NCBI RefSeq assembly: GCF_036320965.1
Contig: NC_092276.1
Coordinates: 11,794,183-11,858,182 of the forward strand
Reading direction: 5' to 3'
DNA length: 64,000 nucleotides
DNA from: Panulirus ornatus
Taxonomy: Eukaryota; Arthropoda; Malacostraca; Decapoda; Palinuridae
Below are positions 12,871 to 27,439 of the stretch, in pieces. Below the pieces are notes generated by a model, which had not been told where the DNA came from, did no database searches, and saw only the letters and a list, made by a program, of their open reading frames with translations. A program made the position numbers and the translations under genes. Position 1 is the first letter of the stretch, and every line of letters starts with the position of its first letter.

Positions 12871-13275
12871 GCAATACACCTACTCAAACCTCATTCATTT
12901 TCTTCATAAAAGTTCTCTTGCCATCTCCTGTCTGCAGAATCATTTTAACATAATCATAACAGAGCCTAACAAACCTATCACTCTTAGTCCCTGGCATCAT
13001 AGTGTGCGAAGAATCTCCGTGTTCCCGTCTGACTCTTCTGCCAATGGTAGGGAGGGCTCAGACAGAAGTACTATCGGCCCTTCCCACGACCTTCCCTCTC
13101 TGATAGACCTGTCTCTTTTCACTATAACGCCATTCCCTTGCCTATTCTTTTACCTCTTATGATCCTCTCTATATTTCAGTTACGGCCCGGTCTTTACATA
13201 TAGACTTCTGTCCGTGACTGGAGCCCCAGAGAGAAAAGAAGAGAAAGACCAAATAATTTTCCTCTCTCTAACATT
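12871..13275. other. Unassigned sequence
   Basis: No ORF of note and no repeat structure. It may hold the lost 5' part of the Jockey-like copy that follows. Confidence 0.35.
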
Positions 13276-13278
13276 CGG

Positions 13279-14295
13279 GTGTCTAATGAAGTTCTCATTA
13301 TCTCTACTTTAACAAATTTTATAACTATCCTCGACTATCTAAACTTCTGCCATGAAGCCCTGATATCCTCTCATCTACAAGCCGAGATCCTTTACCAAAG
13401 GGATTTCAACGTTCATCATAGGGAATGTTCGAATTCTTCCCGTACAAATGGTGGAGGATTGAAGCCAAAATGTATTTCGTTCTCAATGTTTCAGAGAAAA
13501 TTATCTCCCCAATCTATATTCCTGACCGTTGTCAGAACTCCCTTAATATTCTTGATTTGTTTTTCACTTCTAATCCTTCGCGCAGTAGCTATACAATCCC
13601 GCCTCAAATTGGTCCATCTGGCCAAACTCTTAAAAATATATCTATTTCAACGACACTTCTCCAACCAGCAGCCCCTTCTAAACGTAAGTATTCGTACCTC
13701 AAAAAGGCTGACTGGAATAACGCACAAAAATTTTGATTTTCCTTGGATATATATTACTGTCTCCTATGTGGTGATACTTCTCTATCCTACAAAAGCTTAA
13801 CAGAGGTTATTGTTGTGGGAATTGAAGCATCTATCCCCTCTCTTCCAATAGGACCATTTCTTCTAAACCAGGGTTCAACTGTTCCTGTTCTATGGCCATT
13901 CAGTTAAGTGGATTATGCAAATCGCGCTCGGAAAAACTCTCCTTCCTCCGACTCCCTTTCAGGATTTATCACTGCCCGCAATCATTGCACATGCCTTATT
14001 TGTGAGGGAAAGTTTTTCTTTATTCAAATGAAGCGCGATAACCTATCTTCTTTATCACCTGACGGATTTTTCTGGTCTTTAGCCAAGGGCATCGCTTACA
14101 TCATCCGGTGCTTTACCTTTCCCACCCGTTCTGGCGGTACTTTAGTTGTCTTTCCTATAGACAAGGCAACTCTTTTTGGTTCTCGTTTCTCCTCCAACTC
14201 TATCTTGGATGACTATCATTCCTTCACCCTTTGATGCTCCTCTTAATAATCCTATGCATTACTCTGTAATCATTCTTCGAACTGTCCGAAAAACG

Positions 14296-14359
<64 letters not shown>

Positions 14360-14920
14360 GCAAGGCTTATGGTCCTGATGGCATCCATCCACGTTTACTG
14401 AGAGAGTGTGCCTCTGAACTTGCAGCTGTGTTTACTCGTCTGTTCTGTTTCTGTTTAAAAACTAAAACTTTTCTGTTTTCTTAGATGCATGCGTTGGTAC
14501 ATCCAATCCTTAAGACGGCTGACCGTTCTGACCCCTTTAACTACCGTCCTGTTGCTTTATTGTCTACCATTTCCAAATTCTTTGAATCCCTCCTGAACTC
14601 TGAAAGATTTCTGGGAATCTTCTTTAGTTGCCCTTGATTTAGCTAAAGCTTTTGATAGGGTGTAGCATCGAGGTCTTATCTCATACCTTCCCTATTTTAG
14701 CTTCTCTTCACTTTGCTCCCTCATGTCTAGCTTCCTCTCAGACCAATTTCTCTCTATGATTGTTGATGGAATAACGGCAGTGTTCGCAAAGGTTTCATCC
14801 TCTCTCCAACGATTGTTTCCTTTTCCTCCACAATATTACTCCATTTAGAATAACCAAATGTAATCATACGCTGACAACTCAAATCTGCATTTCGCTAAAT
14901 CCTTCAATTCTGACCGATTT
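13279..14920 (+). pseudogene. Jockey-type endonuclease-RT polyprotein, broken
   Basis: Endonuclease traces are RDFNVHHRECSNSSRTNGGG near 13399 and, after a frame change, PDRCQNSLNILDLFFTSNPS near 13521. The linker contains ARKNSPSSDSLSGFITARN near 13926. The RT begins SKAYGPDGIHPRLLRECASE near 14357, followed by NYRPVALLSTISKFFESLL near 14540, a motif-A-like LAKAFDRV near 14640 and a motif-C-like SYADNSNLHF near 14870, where the second catalytic Asp is replaced by Asn. Several stops (one after KTKTFLFS at 14482-14484) and frameshifts are present. Family placement rests on the GPDGIHPR and LDLFFTSNPS blocks, which are typical of arthropod Jockey-like elements. Confidence 0.7.
14298..14355. repeat. 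(CT)n microsatellite inside the J1 reading frame
   Basis: CT dinucleotides lie between the codons for VRKTP and ASKAYGPDG. They read as Leu-Ser and keep the frame open. Confidence 0.97.
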
Positions 14921-14934
14921 GCTAACTGAGGGGG

Positions 14935-16160
14935 GAAGTGAAAAGCCTATCTTTTAAAAAGTGCCAGTCATAGTTATTGGAGAAGACATGATAGGGTAGA
15001 GATTTCGAAAGCCCCATGATGTAAGGAAAGAAACAGTTATCAAAACGGCCCACCCTTAAGTTGCAGCAGCCAAACAGTAATCGTGTGACACAGCAACTCC
15101 CCGAGTATTGCGTAGTCTAGCTATCAGTAGGGGAACATAAGTAGCAAGCTGTCGGGAGCAGAAACCAAAGTAATACCTATAGAAAAGGGAAAATGAACCA
15201 ACATTGCGTAGGGCAAGTGTGTCAAGCTTTGAAGTTTGCCTGGAAGAGGTGATAAGTCGGACCGCTTTCGATTCAACTCTGCAAAGTAAAGTCGCAGATG
15301 TAAAATCACCCTAAATATGAGAGCACTATACAAAAAAGACGGATCAATCCTTTGTATAAACGGAGAAACTGTTTGGAAGAAAAGAAATTTTGACATCTAA
15401 ACAAGACGCCCAGGTTTTTAAGGCAGACTTAGCTATTTCCGTAATGTGAGGTTTCGAAGACAGAGTGGATGTTACAGTAATACTAAGCATGTTCACTAGG
15501 TTAAGAGGTGGAATTACAGAACCACTGAAGGAGAAAGGAAAGTTGTGAAGTATTTTCGATGGATAGATAGGCAGAAACTGGGTCTTGCAGGCATCAAACT
15601 TAACGAGATTTCGTTTACCCCACTAAGATACCCTGTCCAAATCTCAGTATATGAGGAAGCTGAAAGGAGAAGAGATTCAGATCGAAAGAAAGAAGGAGCA
15701 GAATTGAAGAATGTGAAGGGGTGCAGTATTGAGTCATCAGCGGATGTGTGCATTTGATTATTTATAGAAGAAAATTTTTGAGAAGAAAGAAAAGTGTAGG
15801 GCACTGGATAGAACCTTGAGGGACACCACTGTTGATTGAAAAAGGGGAGAGATTGATCTATCCATAACGGAGACAGATCGACCAACCGAAATGAGACCAT
15901 AATGCCTCACCCTGTCAAAAACTTTGGATAAATAAGAGTAACCACATAGGATTCCCTAAATTCTTTTAGGGGTGATGACAAGACATTAACAAGATAGGAA
16001 AGAATATCACTAGTGGATCTCGTCATATCATAACCATACTGGTGATCAGAGAAGAGACAGTGAGATTCAAGAAGTCTGAGGATATGGAAGTTTTAACATG
16101 AAACACCATTGACTGGACCTACTCTGTACTGGAAGAGAAGAGGAAAAAGAAATTTTTAGT
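14935..16160 (-). mobile_element. Jockey-type LINE remnant J2 (RT and C-terminus)
   Basis: The minus strand carries a decayed RT palm and C-terminus of the same family as J3 at 21.9-22.6 kb; 14940-15300 aligns with 22040-22400 at DNA level. Recognisable protein traces are NNQMHTSADDSILHPFTFF near 15750 (motif C region), a PARPSFCLSIHRKYF region near 15560, and a C-terminal block near 15100-15390. It meets J1 tail to tail. Confidence 0.65.
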
Positions 16161-17104
16161 GTCGTCTGATGAATCTACGAGCGTCCCAACGCCTCCTCTT
16201 TATTGGCAAAAACAACCACAAATAAAAACAACACTGAAACGAAAAACATCTTTTTAGCACTGTCAAATCCACTTGCTCTCCGGACTAACCTGAGTACCTC
16301 CTTCCTGGTGGCCTTATTTACCATGAATGATGGGGAGTAGGGAAGGAATGCAGGGGAATATTGCTTGTGGCATCTCTGGAAGTTGTGTGTGTTCAAAGTT
16401 CTTAAAGGTCTCGTTTAATAACATTTAGGTAAAGAGTTTGGATGCCACGCTAAGGTGGGAAGACTAGATAAACGGCACATAAATGAGAATGGAGACAGGC
16501 TACGGAGGGACAAGTACCGTCACCGTTGAAATAGAATCGAAGATATTCCCCGGATGATGACGCCGTCAAAGCTTCTTACAATGATCATCACAACAAATTA
16601 TGTTCATTTTCAATGTAACCAGAAGCGAACTGTGTCCCTGAGGTGCACGTGAGGTATGAGAGACTTTGGTGCCCTGCTCTGCGTCATTATGCATAATTTT
16701 ATTCATCTTCACCTAAAATGAAAATGTAGGAATTTGTCTGAATGTTAAAATGATTGGAAGTATGCTATCAGTGTCACAATTCAGAATCCATTAGATTGCC
16801 TTTAATCTTTTTTTTTGTTGTTGTTGTTGAAAGGTTGACGACGAAAAGCTTTATAAACATATATTCCAAACCAGGATATTCGTTGGCTGACTGACGAAGT
16901 ATTTAGTCAAGGAACATAAACTTCATTTTGTTAATGTCAAATACTAATAATTAATCTTGATCGTCTGATTGCTATCAAATCATTTTTAATTCAAAACATA
17001 AATGGCAGAGAAAAGCAATGCAGCATCACAGAAAATAGTTAGCATTATGAAACTGCAGTTGACGAGAGGCTGTAAAGGGAAGGAGAGTTGAAGGGGCAGT
17101 AGGT
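16161..17104. other. Unassigned sequence
   Basis: No convincing ORF. A short (TTG)n stretch lies at 16816-16830. Nothing else is recognised. Confidence 0.4.
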
Positions 17105-18465
17105 AAGGGGAGTTTACATGAGTTTACTTAAGAAAGACAGATAACAGGTCTGATTGGCCCACGATTAATTTGTTTGGTACAGAAAAATAAAGGAATTTAA
17201 CTTGACAAGGAAATGTAATTCTGCACAGCAGTTTTTTAAGCTATCAGCGTCTCCCCGCTGCTGCACATTAGCCTTCTACTGTCTCCATTACCGCTGTCGC
17301 TTATACAGCTTATTTCTGGCGTTTTTCTGAGAGTATACCTGAATTTATAAAATTCATAAAACGATTTTTGAAGTTGTTTATAGACTTAGCATTCACTACG
17401 TCTGAGGGTAACTTCTTCCAGTGCTCAACAAACCTATTGGAAAAGAAGCTTTATCCCACATACGTACTACATCTTTTAGCTCTGAGTTTTATTCCATTCG
17501 TCCGGGTAACCATATTTTCTCGTACCTCAAAAAGATGTTCGTGGTTTACCTCATCGAATTTGATTAGAATTTTGAACACTTGGATCAAGTCGCCGCGAAG
17601 TCTACATTTTTAAGGGAGAAGAGATCCAATCGTTTTAGCCTTTCTTTGTATGCCAGATTTCTAAGGGATGGGATCAATTTTGTCGCGCATCTTTATAGTT
17701 GTTCTATTTTTTCCTTGTCTTTTGAAAATAGTTTGGGGACCAAAACTGGACTGCATATTCAAGGTGTGGCCTTACTAGAGAATCATAAAGTGTGAGAATT
17801 GTTTCTGGCTCTTATAATCTATGCTCCTGGCTATGAAACCTAACATTTGGTTACCTTTTTTACTTGCTGCTTTATACTGTTTAGTGGACTTCAGATTGTT
17901 GCTAATGACTACTCTAAATTCATTTTCTTCATTTACTTTAGTTAGAAAGTTTCCGAATAGTTTGTAATCGTAACGCATTTTCTTGTCTCGAAAGTGCATA
18001 GCTTTACACTTGTCTACATTCAGCTTCATTTGCCATCTGTCTGACCACTCTGCTAGTAAGTTACAATCTCTTTGAATCATTTCACAGTTCCGCCTATTTA
18101 CAGCTCTATATCCTATACTAGTATCGTCAGCAAATTTGGAGATCTTAGATATGAGACTGACTTTTCGGTCATTAATGTATATTATGAAAAGAAGTGGGTC
18201 TAGAAACGACCCCTGTGACACACCACTCATTACATTTAGCCAATCTGAGGCTTCGCCGTTTAATACTACACGCTGTTTTTGTTCCAGTAAGCCAGTCTTT
18301 GATACATGTACCGAGTTCATCATCGATTCCGTGTGCTTTGAGTTTATGTAAGTCTATGATAAGGTACTTTATCGAATGCCTTCTGGAAGTCTAAATATAC
18401 TACATCAGACGGTACTTTTTCGTCCCAATTCTGTTAAACAACATTAATAAATTTCAGGAAATTTG
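17105..18465 (-). mobile_element. CR1/L2-type LINE fragment B with 3'UTR
   Basis: The minus strand holds the RT palm, thumb and C-terminus (18465 down to about 17330), then a 3'UTR (17330 down to about 17105). The last ~130 bp of the UTR recur at 33219-33330. It is 5' truncated upstream of motif A. Confidence 0.8.
17335..18460 (-). pseudogene. CR1/L2-type reverse transcriptase, C-terminal half
   Basis: Reading on the minus strand: motif A VYLDFQKAFDKVP near 18400, motif B GVSQGSFLDPLLFIIYIND near 18210, motif C KISKFADDTSIG near 18135, a WQMKLNVDKCKAMHF block near 18020, and a NQMLGFIARSIDYKS thumb block near 17840. After a frame change come LRGDLIQVFKILIKFDE near 17560 and a final NRFVEHWKKLP...NNFKNRF block near 17400. 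The longest open part is 17775-18323. The GD/FKIL and NRFVEHW blocks are the usual C-terminus of CR1/L2-like elements. Frameshifts show it is inactive. Confidence 0.8.
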
Positions 18466-21930
<3,465 letters not shown>

Positions 21931-21939
21931 GCTGCAAGG

Positions 21940-22600
21940 TCATTTGACCTCTGATTTGCATAACGAGGAGTTCTGAAATGTAGAGAGAATTATTGAACGG
22001 AAAAAGAAAAGACAATGGAAAGTATTTACGAATCCTTTGAGAAAGTGAAAAACCTGTCTTGAAATGTGCCAGGTCATAGTTATTAGGAAAGATATGAGAA
22101 GGTACAGAGTTCCAAAGCTTCGACGTGTAGGGAAAGAAGCAGTTGTCAAAATGGCACACCTTTGAGTTGGTGATGGCCACACAATAATAGTGTGACGCAG
22201 GAGCTTGCCGAGTAATGTGTGCCACACAAGCAGCCAGCTCTTGGGAGCAAAAACCAAAGAAGAGGGAAAGTGAAGCAACACTGCGGCGTAGGGCAAATGA
22301 GTTTTATGTTTGGAAGTTAGCCTGGGACAGCTTATAAGGCGAATCACTTTCGACTCAACTCTGTTAAACAAAAATGCAGAGCTACAACCACCCCATACGT
22401 GAGAGCAGTACTCCATACAAGAACGAATCAATCCCTTGTATGAACGGAGCAACTGCTAAAAAAAGTTTCGACATCTAAACAGAACAGCCAATTTCTTAGA
22501 GGTTTTCAAGAAAGAGTGAATGTTTATGAACCGTCGAAGGAGAGACGAGAGATGTGAAGAGTCTTCGATAGAGAGATGGGTAGAAGGTTAGAGGTTAACT
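21940..22600 (-). pseudogene. Jockey-type LINE C-terminus J3
   Basis: The minus strand encodes SYKGLIRSCMEYCSHVWGGC, NRVESKVIRLISCPRLTSKH and, after a frameshift, YTSKLWNSVPSHIFPNNYD with LAHFKTGFSLSQRI. These are the thumb and C-terminal blocks of arthropod Jockey-like elements. Open stretches are 21940-22452 and 21908-22225 in different frames. The region aligns with J2. It is 5' truncated near 22600 and its 3' end adjoins LINE A. Confidence 0.75.
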
Positions 22601-22705
22601 TCGTAAAATTATTTCTTCCTTAAGTTAGAGATTGATCGATGAAGGATCTAGGATACTTTAACTTGGATCTAATAGAATACACCTTCTTAAACACTTCAAC
22701 AGTAA

Positions 22706-23290
<585 letters not shown>

Positions 23291-24376
23291 AGTCTCATTA
23301 TGTTTGATATTTTCTACGTTGCTGAATATCTAAGAAAAAAAAAAAGATGATACTCAGACAACTAGAATTAAGTAATAAATCCTGATAATGATGAAATGAA
23401 CTCCAATTTCCTTGTAATATGTAATATCCTGGTTTAAAAAAATAGATTTAGAAATATATCCTTCATCAAATTTTTCAAAAGAGAAATAGATAAAATCTGA
23501 CGTTGGTTTGGATTCTGCGCTGTGAAATCAACGTCATAGATCCAACTAATTTTACAGTCCGAGGAGTTCTTGTATTTCTATGACAGGTGAAGATATTCAG
23601 GAACCTTAACGTATTCTAATTTACGTAGTTGAATATCGAGCTTAATTTCCCTGTTTTCAAGATAAGATAGCATCCACAATTTTTGTCCTTTAGATTCTAT
23701 TACTATACTGATGTATGATTACAGCAGAACAAGGCATCGAAGTCCTTCATGCCTCCATGGACATCAGCGACACAGGTCGTCTCTGGTTATAGTAACAATA
23801 AAAATAATTTGTCATTATGATCAATGGAAGAGGCTTTCATGTCGTCATCATTCTAAAAAAATCTTCCAATTCATTTCATCAATAATGGTATTATTTTCCC
23901 AGTAGCTTTTTGACTTCGGTTCATTTCATTTCTGCCCCTTACACTACGTGAGCTTTATCTCACTGTCGACGTTACATCCAGACGTTTTATCTAGATAATA
24001 CCAAATGAAACCTTTGCCACCTTTGACTGACACATCATCCTGTCAAAGACCCTGCAGGCACTCTATATGAAATATTATACCCCGCTCGTATTCAAAAGTA
24101 TGAAACATACTATATACCTCTGACTACCAAGTACTCGCCTTTTTTCCATCATCCCTACATCCCTACCTTACTCCCCAGGAGGGAGGTACTGAGGAAAACC
24201 AGGGTTGTGACAACACTAAAATGTTTTTCGCTTCAGATTTCATCCGTCGCTGTTTATACCGACGAAGATGAATTGTGAGGACGTTCCTGGATTTTTCAAA
24301 CCAAGTCAGGATTTTTTTCTCTTCTTCTCCGGGTGCATGGCGGATCTAATCAAGGGTGGTTTTGTAAACAAATACA

Positions 24377-24377
<1 letters not shown>
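23291..24377. other. Unassigned sequence
   Basis: A/T-rich with only short ORFs. No element or tandem repeat is recognised. Confidence 0.4.
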
Positions 24378-24457
<80 letters not shown>

Positions 24458-24478
24458 GTGCGTGTGTGTGTGTGTGTG
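24378..24478. repeat. (TG)n microsatellite
   Basis: TG repeat with a few GC interruptions near its end. Confidence 0.97.
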
Positions 24479-24565
24479 CTCTAAGGGGAGAGAGTCTTAC
24501 ACTTATGTTGCACAGTCTCTTTGTGTCTATGTACCATGTCTTTACTCATATGTATGTTTGCATAC

Positions 24566-24566
<1 letters not shown>

Positions 24567-24629
<63 letters not shown>
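24567..24629. repeat. (AC)n microsatellite
   Basis: Pure CA/AC dinucleotides, on the opposite strand phase to the two TG tracts that flank it. Confidence 0.97.
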
Positions 24630-24632
<3 letters not shown>

Positions 24633-24733
24633 CTTTGTGCCAGATACCCATTCTATCGACCAGTTCCGAGGAAAGTATGAACAGCTGGGTGGACTGTGGA
24701 CCGGCATTGCTAACCGTTACACCTTAGAGGTAC

Positions 24734-24734
<1 letters not shown>

Positions 24735-24827
<93 letters not shown>

Positions 24828-24846
24828 ATGTATGTATGTATGTATG
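24735..24846. repeat. Compound (TG)n-(TATG)n microsatellite
   Basis: A TG tract to about 24811, then about nine TATG units. Confidence 0.95.
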
Positions 24847-24989
24847 CATGTCTGTGTCCATGTATCTGTGTAATGATCATTCTATAAGTCACCTAATATA
24901 ATGTGAAGGGAGGGGAGTTTTACACTCGCGGTGCCCCATCTTTTGAACATTATCTATCATGCAATTTTTTTTTTTTTTTACTATCATTT

Positions 24990-26440
24990 CTATTTCATTC
25001 GTAAAACTGTTGACTGCGATATCAGTCTGGTTTGAGAATTCAAAGGTTGTGAACAGATGAACCCTGACTCTTCGAGCTTCTTTCTTACCTTTCCAGGTAA
25101 TTCAGCTCTCTGAATTCTAGTAACATCTGTGTTGTTTTCCTTCGGATATTTTCTCTTTGTTCTTTGTACCTCTTCAAGTGTAGCAACCAAGCGTGAGAAG
25201 AATAAATAGTCTTGGCTTCATGTTGGATGTGAAGAGCTTGCCGAACCTTTTCTTGTCCAAATATTTGAATGTTTTTCTAATATCTGCCATCAGAGACTCT
25301 CTCCTTTACTCCTCTCTTAAGGTGGAAAGCTGGCAAAATGGACAATGTCTACTCCCAAGTCCTTTTCCACACAAATTCCTGCGGCTTCTTTTTTGTTACA
25401 TGATATTCATATTAAGGTCTTTCACTGGGTCTCATCTTCAACACACTGACTTTGTTTGTGATGAAATGCTTCAGTCATCATATTAACTTTCAGCTTGTCT
25501 ACGTGCCCTTGTAGGTTGATACAACTCTTCTCGTATTCTACTTCCTTTGTTACTTTGAAATCATGCTCAAACATATTTAGGTACGAGTCCAGTCCTTCTA
25601 GCAAGTCACTTACAGATGAGTAACACCAATAGTCTCACAACAGATCCCTGTAATACGCCACTGGTGACCTCAACCCATTCTTGAAGGGTACCTTGACCCG
25701 GGTCATTTTTTTCCTTCCACAAAGAGAATCAAGCTTTTTCTATCCACTGGAGCAGTCTTCCCTTTATTTCTCCTTGAAGATCCAGCGTCTTTACCAGCCT
25801 TCTATGTTGGACGATGTCAAATGCTTTCGAGCAGTCCTGATACACACAACCCATATGATCATCTCTATTTTCTAGAACTGAGCTCACTCTGGTAAAAGTG
25901 TATGAGGTTCGTTACAAATGACCTTTCCCTTTATCCGTGTTGTTTCTCACTTGATTAGTTTTTTCTTTTTAAGAATTTACGGACCACACTCCACAGAGAG
26001 ACCCAAAGCCTTATATAGGTCAAGGTTATATAGCATTTCGTTAATGCGTTCCCAGTGTATTTCACTGGTGTTGGAACTGTAGAGTCTTCCACTGTGAATA
26101 CATTATTGAGTTTGTTAGTTAATTCCTCGTATTTCTTTAATTGTCACCTAAAACTTTTCCCTTTGAATCTTTTAACCTGATTGGTTAATCTTTAATTGGT
26201 AATTTACTCAAGATTCATTATGGAAAAGTCGGATTGCATCCTGCCTTACCGCCTGTTCCTCTTTTCATTTCCTACTGTTCCTGTTTATCATTCTTAGACA
26301 CTTCAAATTCTGCCTAACAGGAGTTCCGCCGCTATATCCTCCACAGGCAATTCTTAAGCTTTTTTGCTTTTTCACATCTCTTACTGATCCACATTATCTT
26401 TCTTTTTTAACCTTTCATCTGTATTTGAGGCTAAGATTAC
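24990..26440 (-). pseudogene. CR1-type LINE fragment D (RT to thumb)
   Basis: Minus-strand traces in order: a NKLNNVFTVEDSTVPTPVKY block near 26110, motif-A context (FDIVQHRR) near 25820, motif-B context (VTSGVLQGSVV) near 25645, LLEGLDSYLNMFEHDFKVTK near 25590 (the FADD of the family is decayed here), NLQGHVDKLK near 25500, a KDLGVDIVHF block near 25350, and ADIRKTFKYLDKKRFGKLFT near 25270, then a VATLEEVQR block near 25180. Multiple stops and shifts. It differs enough from A-C to be a separate CR1-like lineage. Confidence 0.65.
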
Positions 26441-26459
26441 CCACATTCCTACTCCTTTA

Positions 26460-27260
26460 AATGAAATTTCACAGCCAATGGCAGAGTGCTTGAATTTTCA
26501 GACGGATCAAGACAAATATATAACGCGGTCAGAGACATGGCAAATGGATTTCAATGTTAACACTGAAGACATAGAACATGCAAGGCAAACTGCTATTAGA
26601 AGTAATAGAAATACAAATCCCTTAAGACATTATCAGTAATGTCTTAAAATTTGGAAAATAGTAACTAGCTGCATAAGATATAGCCAACAGGATGCCAGGA
26701 TTCGCAGATGAAAATATGAATAATACAACAGAATAATACAATACTCACTGTAACACCTTGGGAGCACCTCATTCAAAATATATTGTTCATTTCTGGTCAA
26801 CAAACCTGATGAAATATGACCAATAATTAGAATGAATTCAAAGAGGAGCAACCAAGCTAACTCTATTACCTAAAAATATGCATCATGGGTAAAGACAAAG
26901 ACAGATTATTTCTGTAAAACGTACAGACTCCGAGACGTAATAGACATCATTAAAGCAACAAATGACCTCGACAACAAAACACGAAAATCGATTCACTTTT
27001 GACAGAAATTCAATGGCCGGGAATAAAGGTACAATGATTAAGTGAAGGAAATGCAATAGCGACATGGTCGAATGTTTTTTTTGAATCGTAAGGTTATAGA
27101 ACATTAAAATAGACTGTCCTCAGATGCAGTTATCGCAAAGACTATCAACACCATTATATCAAGGCTAAACAAAAATCTCAGTAAACAACCCTTCTTCAAG
27201 AGATCTGTCTAAAACGCTCTTTCTTTTCTAATTCAACTCAACTGTACCATTGTAAGCTTG
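26460..27260 (+). pseudogene. CR1-type LINE fragment E (RT C-terminus)
   Basis: Plus-strand traces: WQMDFNVN near 26540, RLRDVIDIIKATNDLDNKT near 26925, QKFNGRE near 27005, and MFFLNRKVIEH followed by NRLSSDAVIAKTINTIISRL near 27075-27160. These are the thumb and C-terminal blocks of CR1-like elements. The frame changes several times and stops are frequent. It lies opposite to D and about 20 bp from it. Confidence 0.65.
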
Positions 27261-27439
27261 TAGATTACTTCATCCCGTTCGTACTTTCCTGTAAAACTTC
27301 CATAGTAGTATGGTTTCCCCAGAATTACATGGTTTTCTTTTTATTTTCTTTCTTTTCTGGCAATTTAGATCTAGAAAGTAGATAACCCCGTCAAGGATTG
27401 TCAACAGGGTTTCTTGTTACTTGTCCATCCCTGTTATTC

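Larger units (their letters stand above)
13276..14930 (+). mobile_element. Jockey-type LINE remnant J1
   Basis: A degenerate non-LTR retrotransposon with endonuclease C-terminal part, linker and RT fingers/palm in order. It stops at the FADD region (SYADNSNLHFAKS near 14870) and meets the 3' end of an opposite-strand copy of the same kind at about 14935. A (CT)n tract at 14298-14355 sits inside the coding frame. Confidence 0.7.

Noticed and set aside
17368..17613. 81-codon plus-strand ORF
   Set aside because: It is antisense to the CR1/L2-type C-terminal blocks (LRGDLIQVFKIL, NRFVEHWKK) on the minus strand.
24268..24873. 201-codon Cys-Val/Thr-His ORF
   Set aside because: It consists mostly of (TG)n, (AC)n and (TATG)n.
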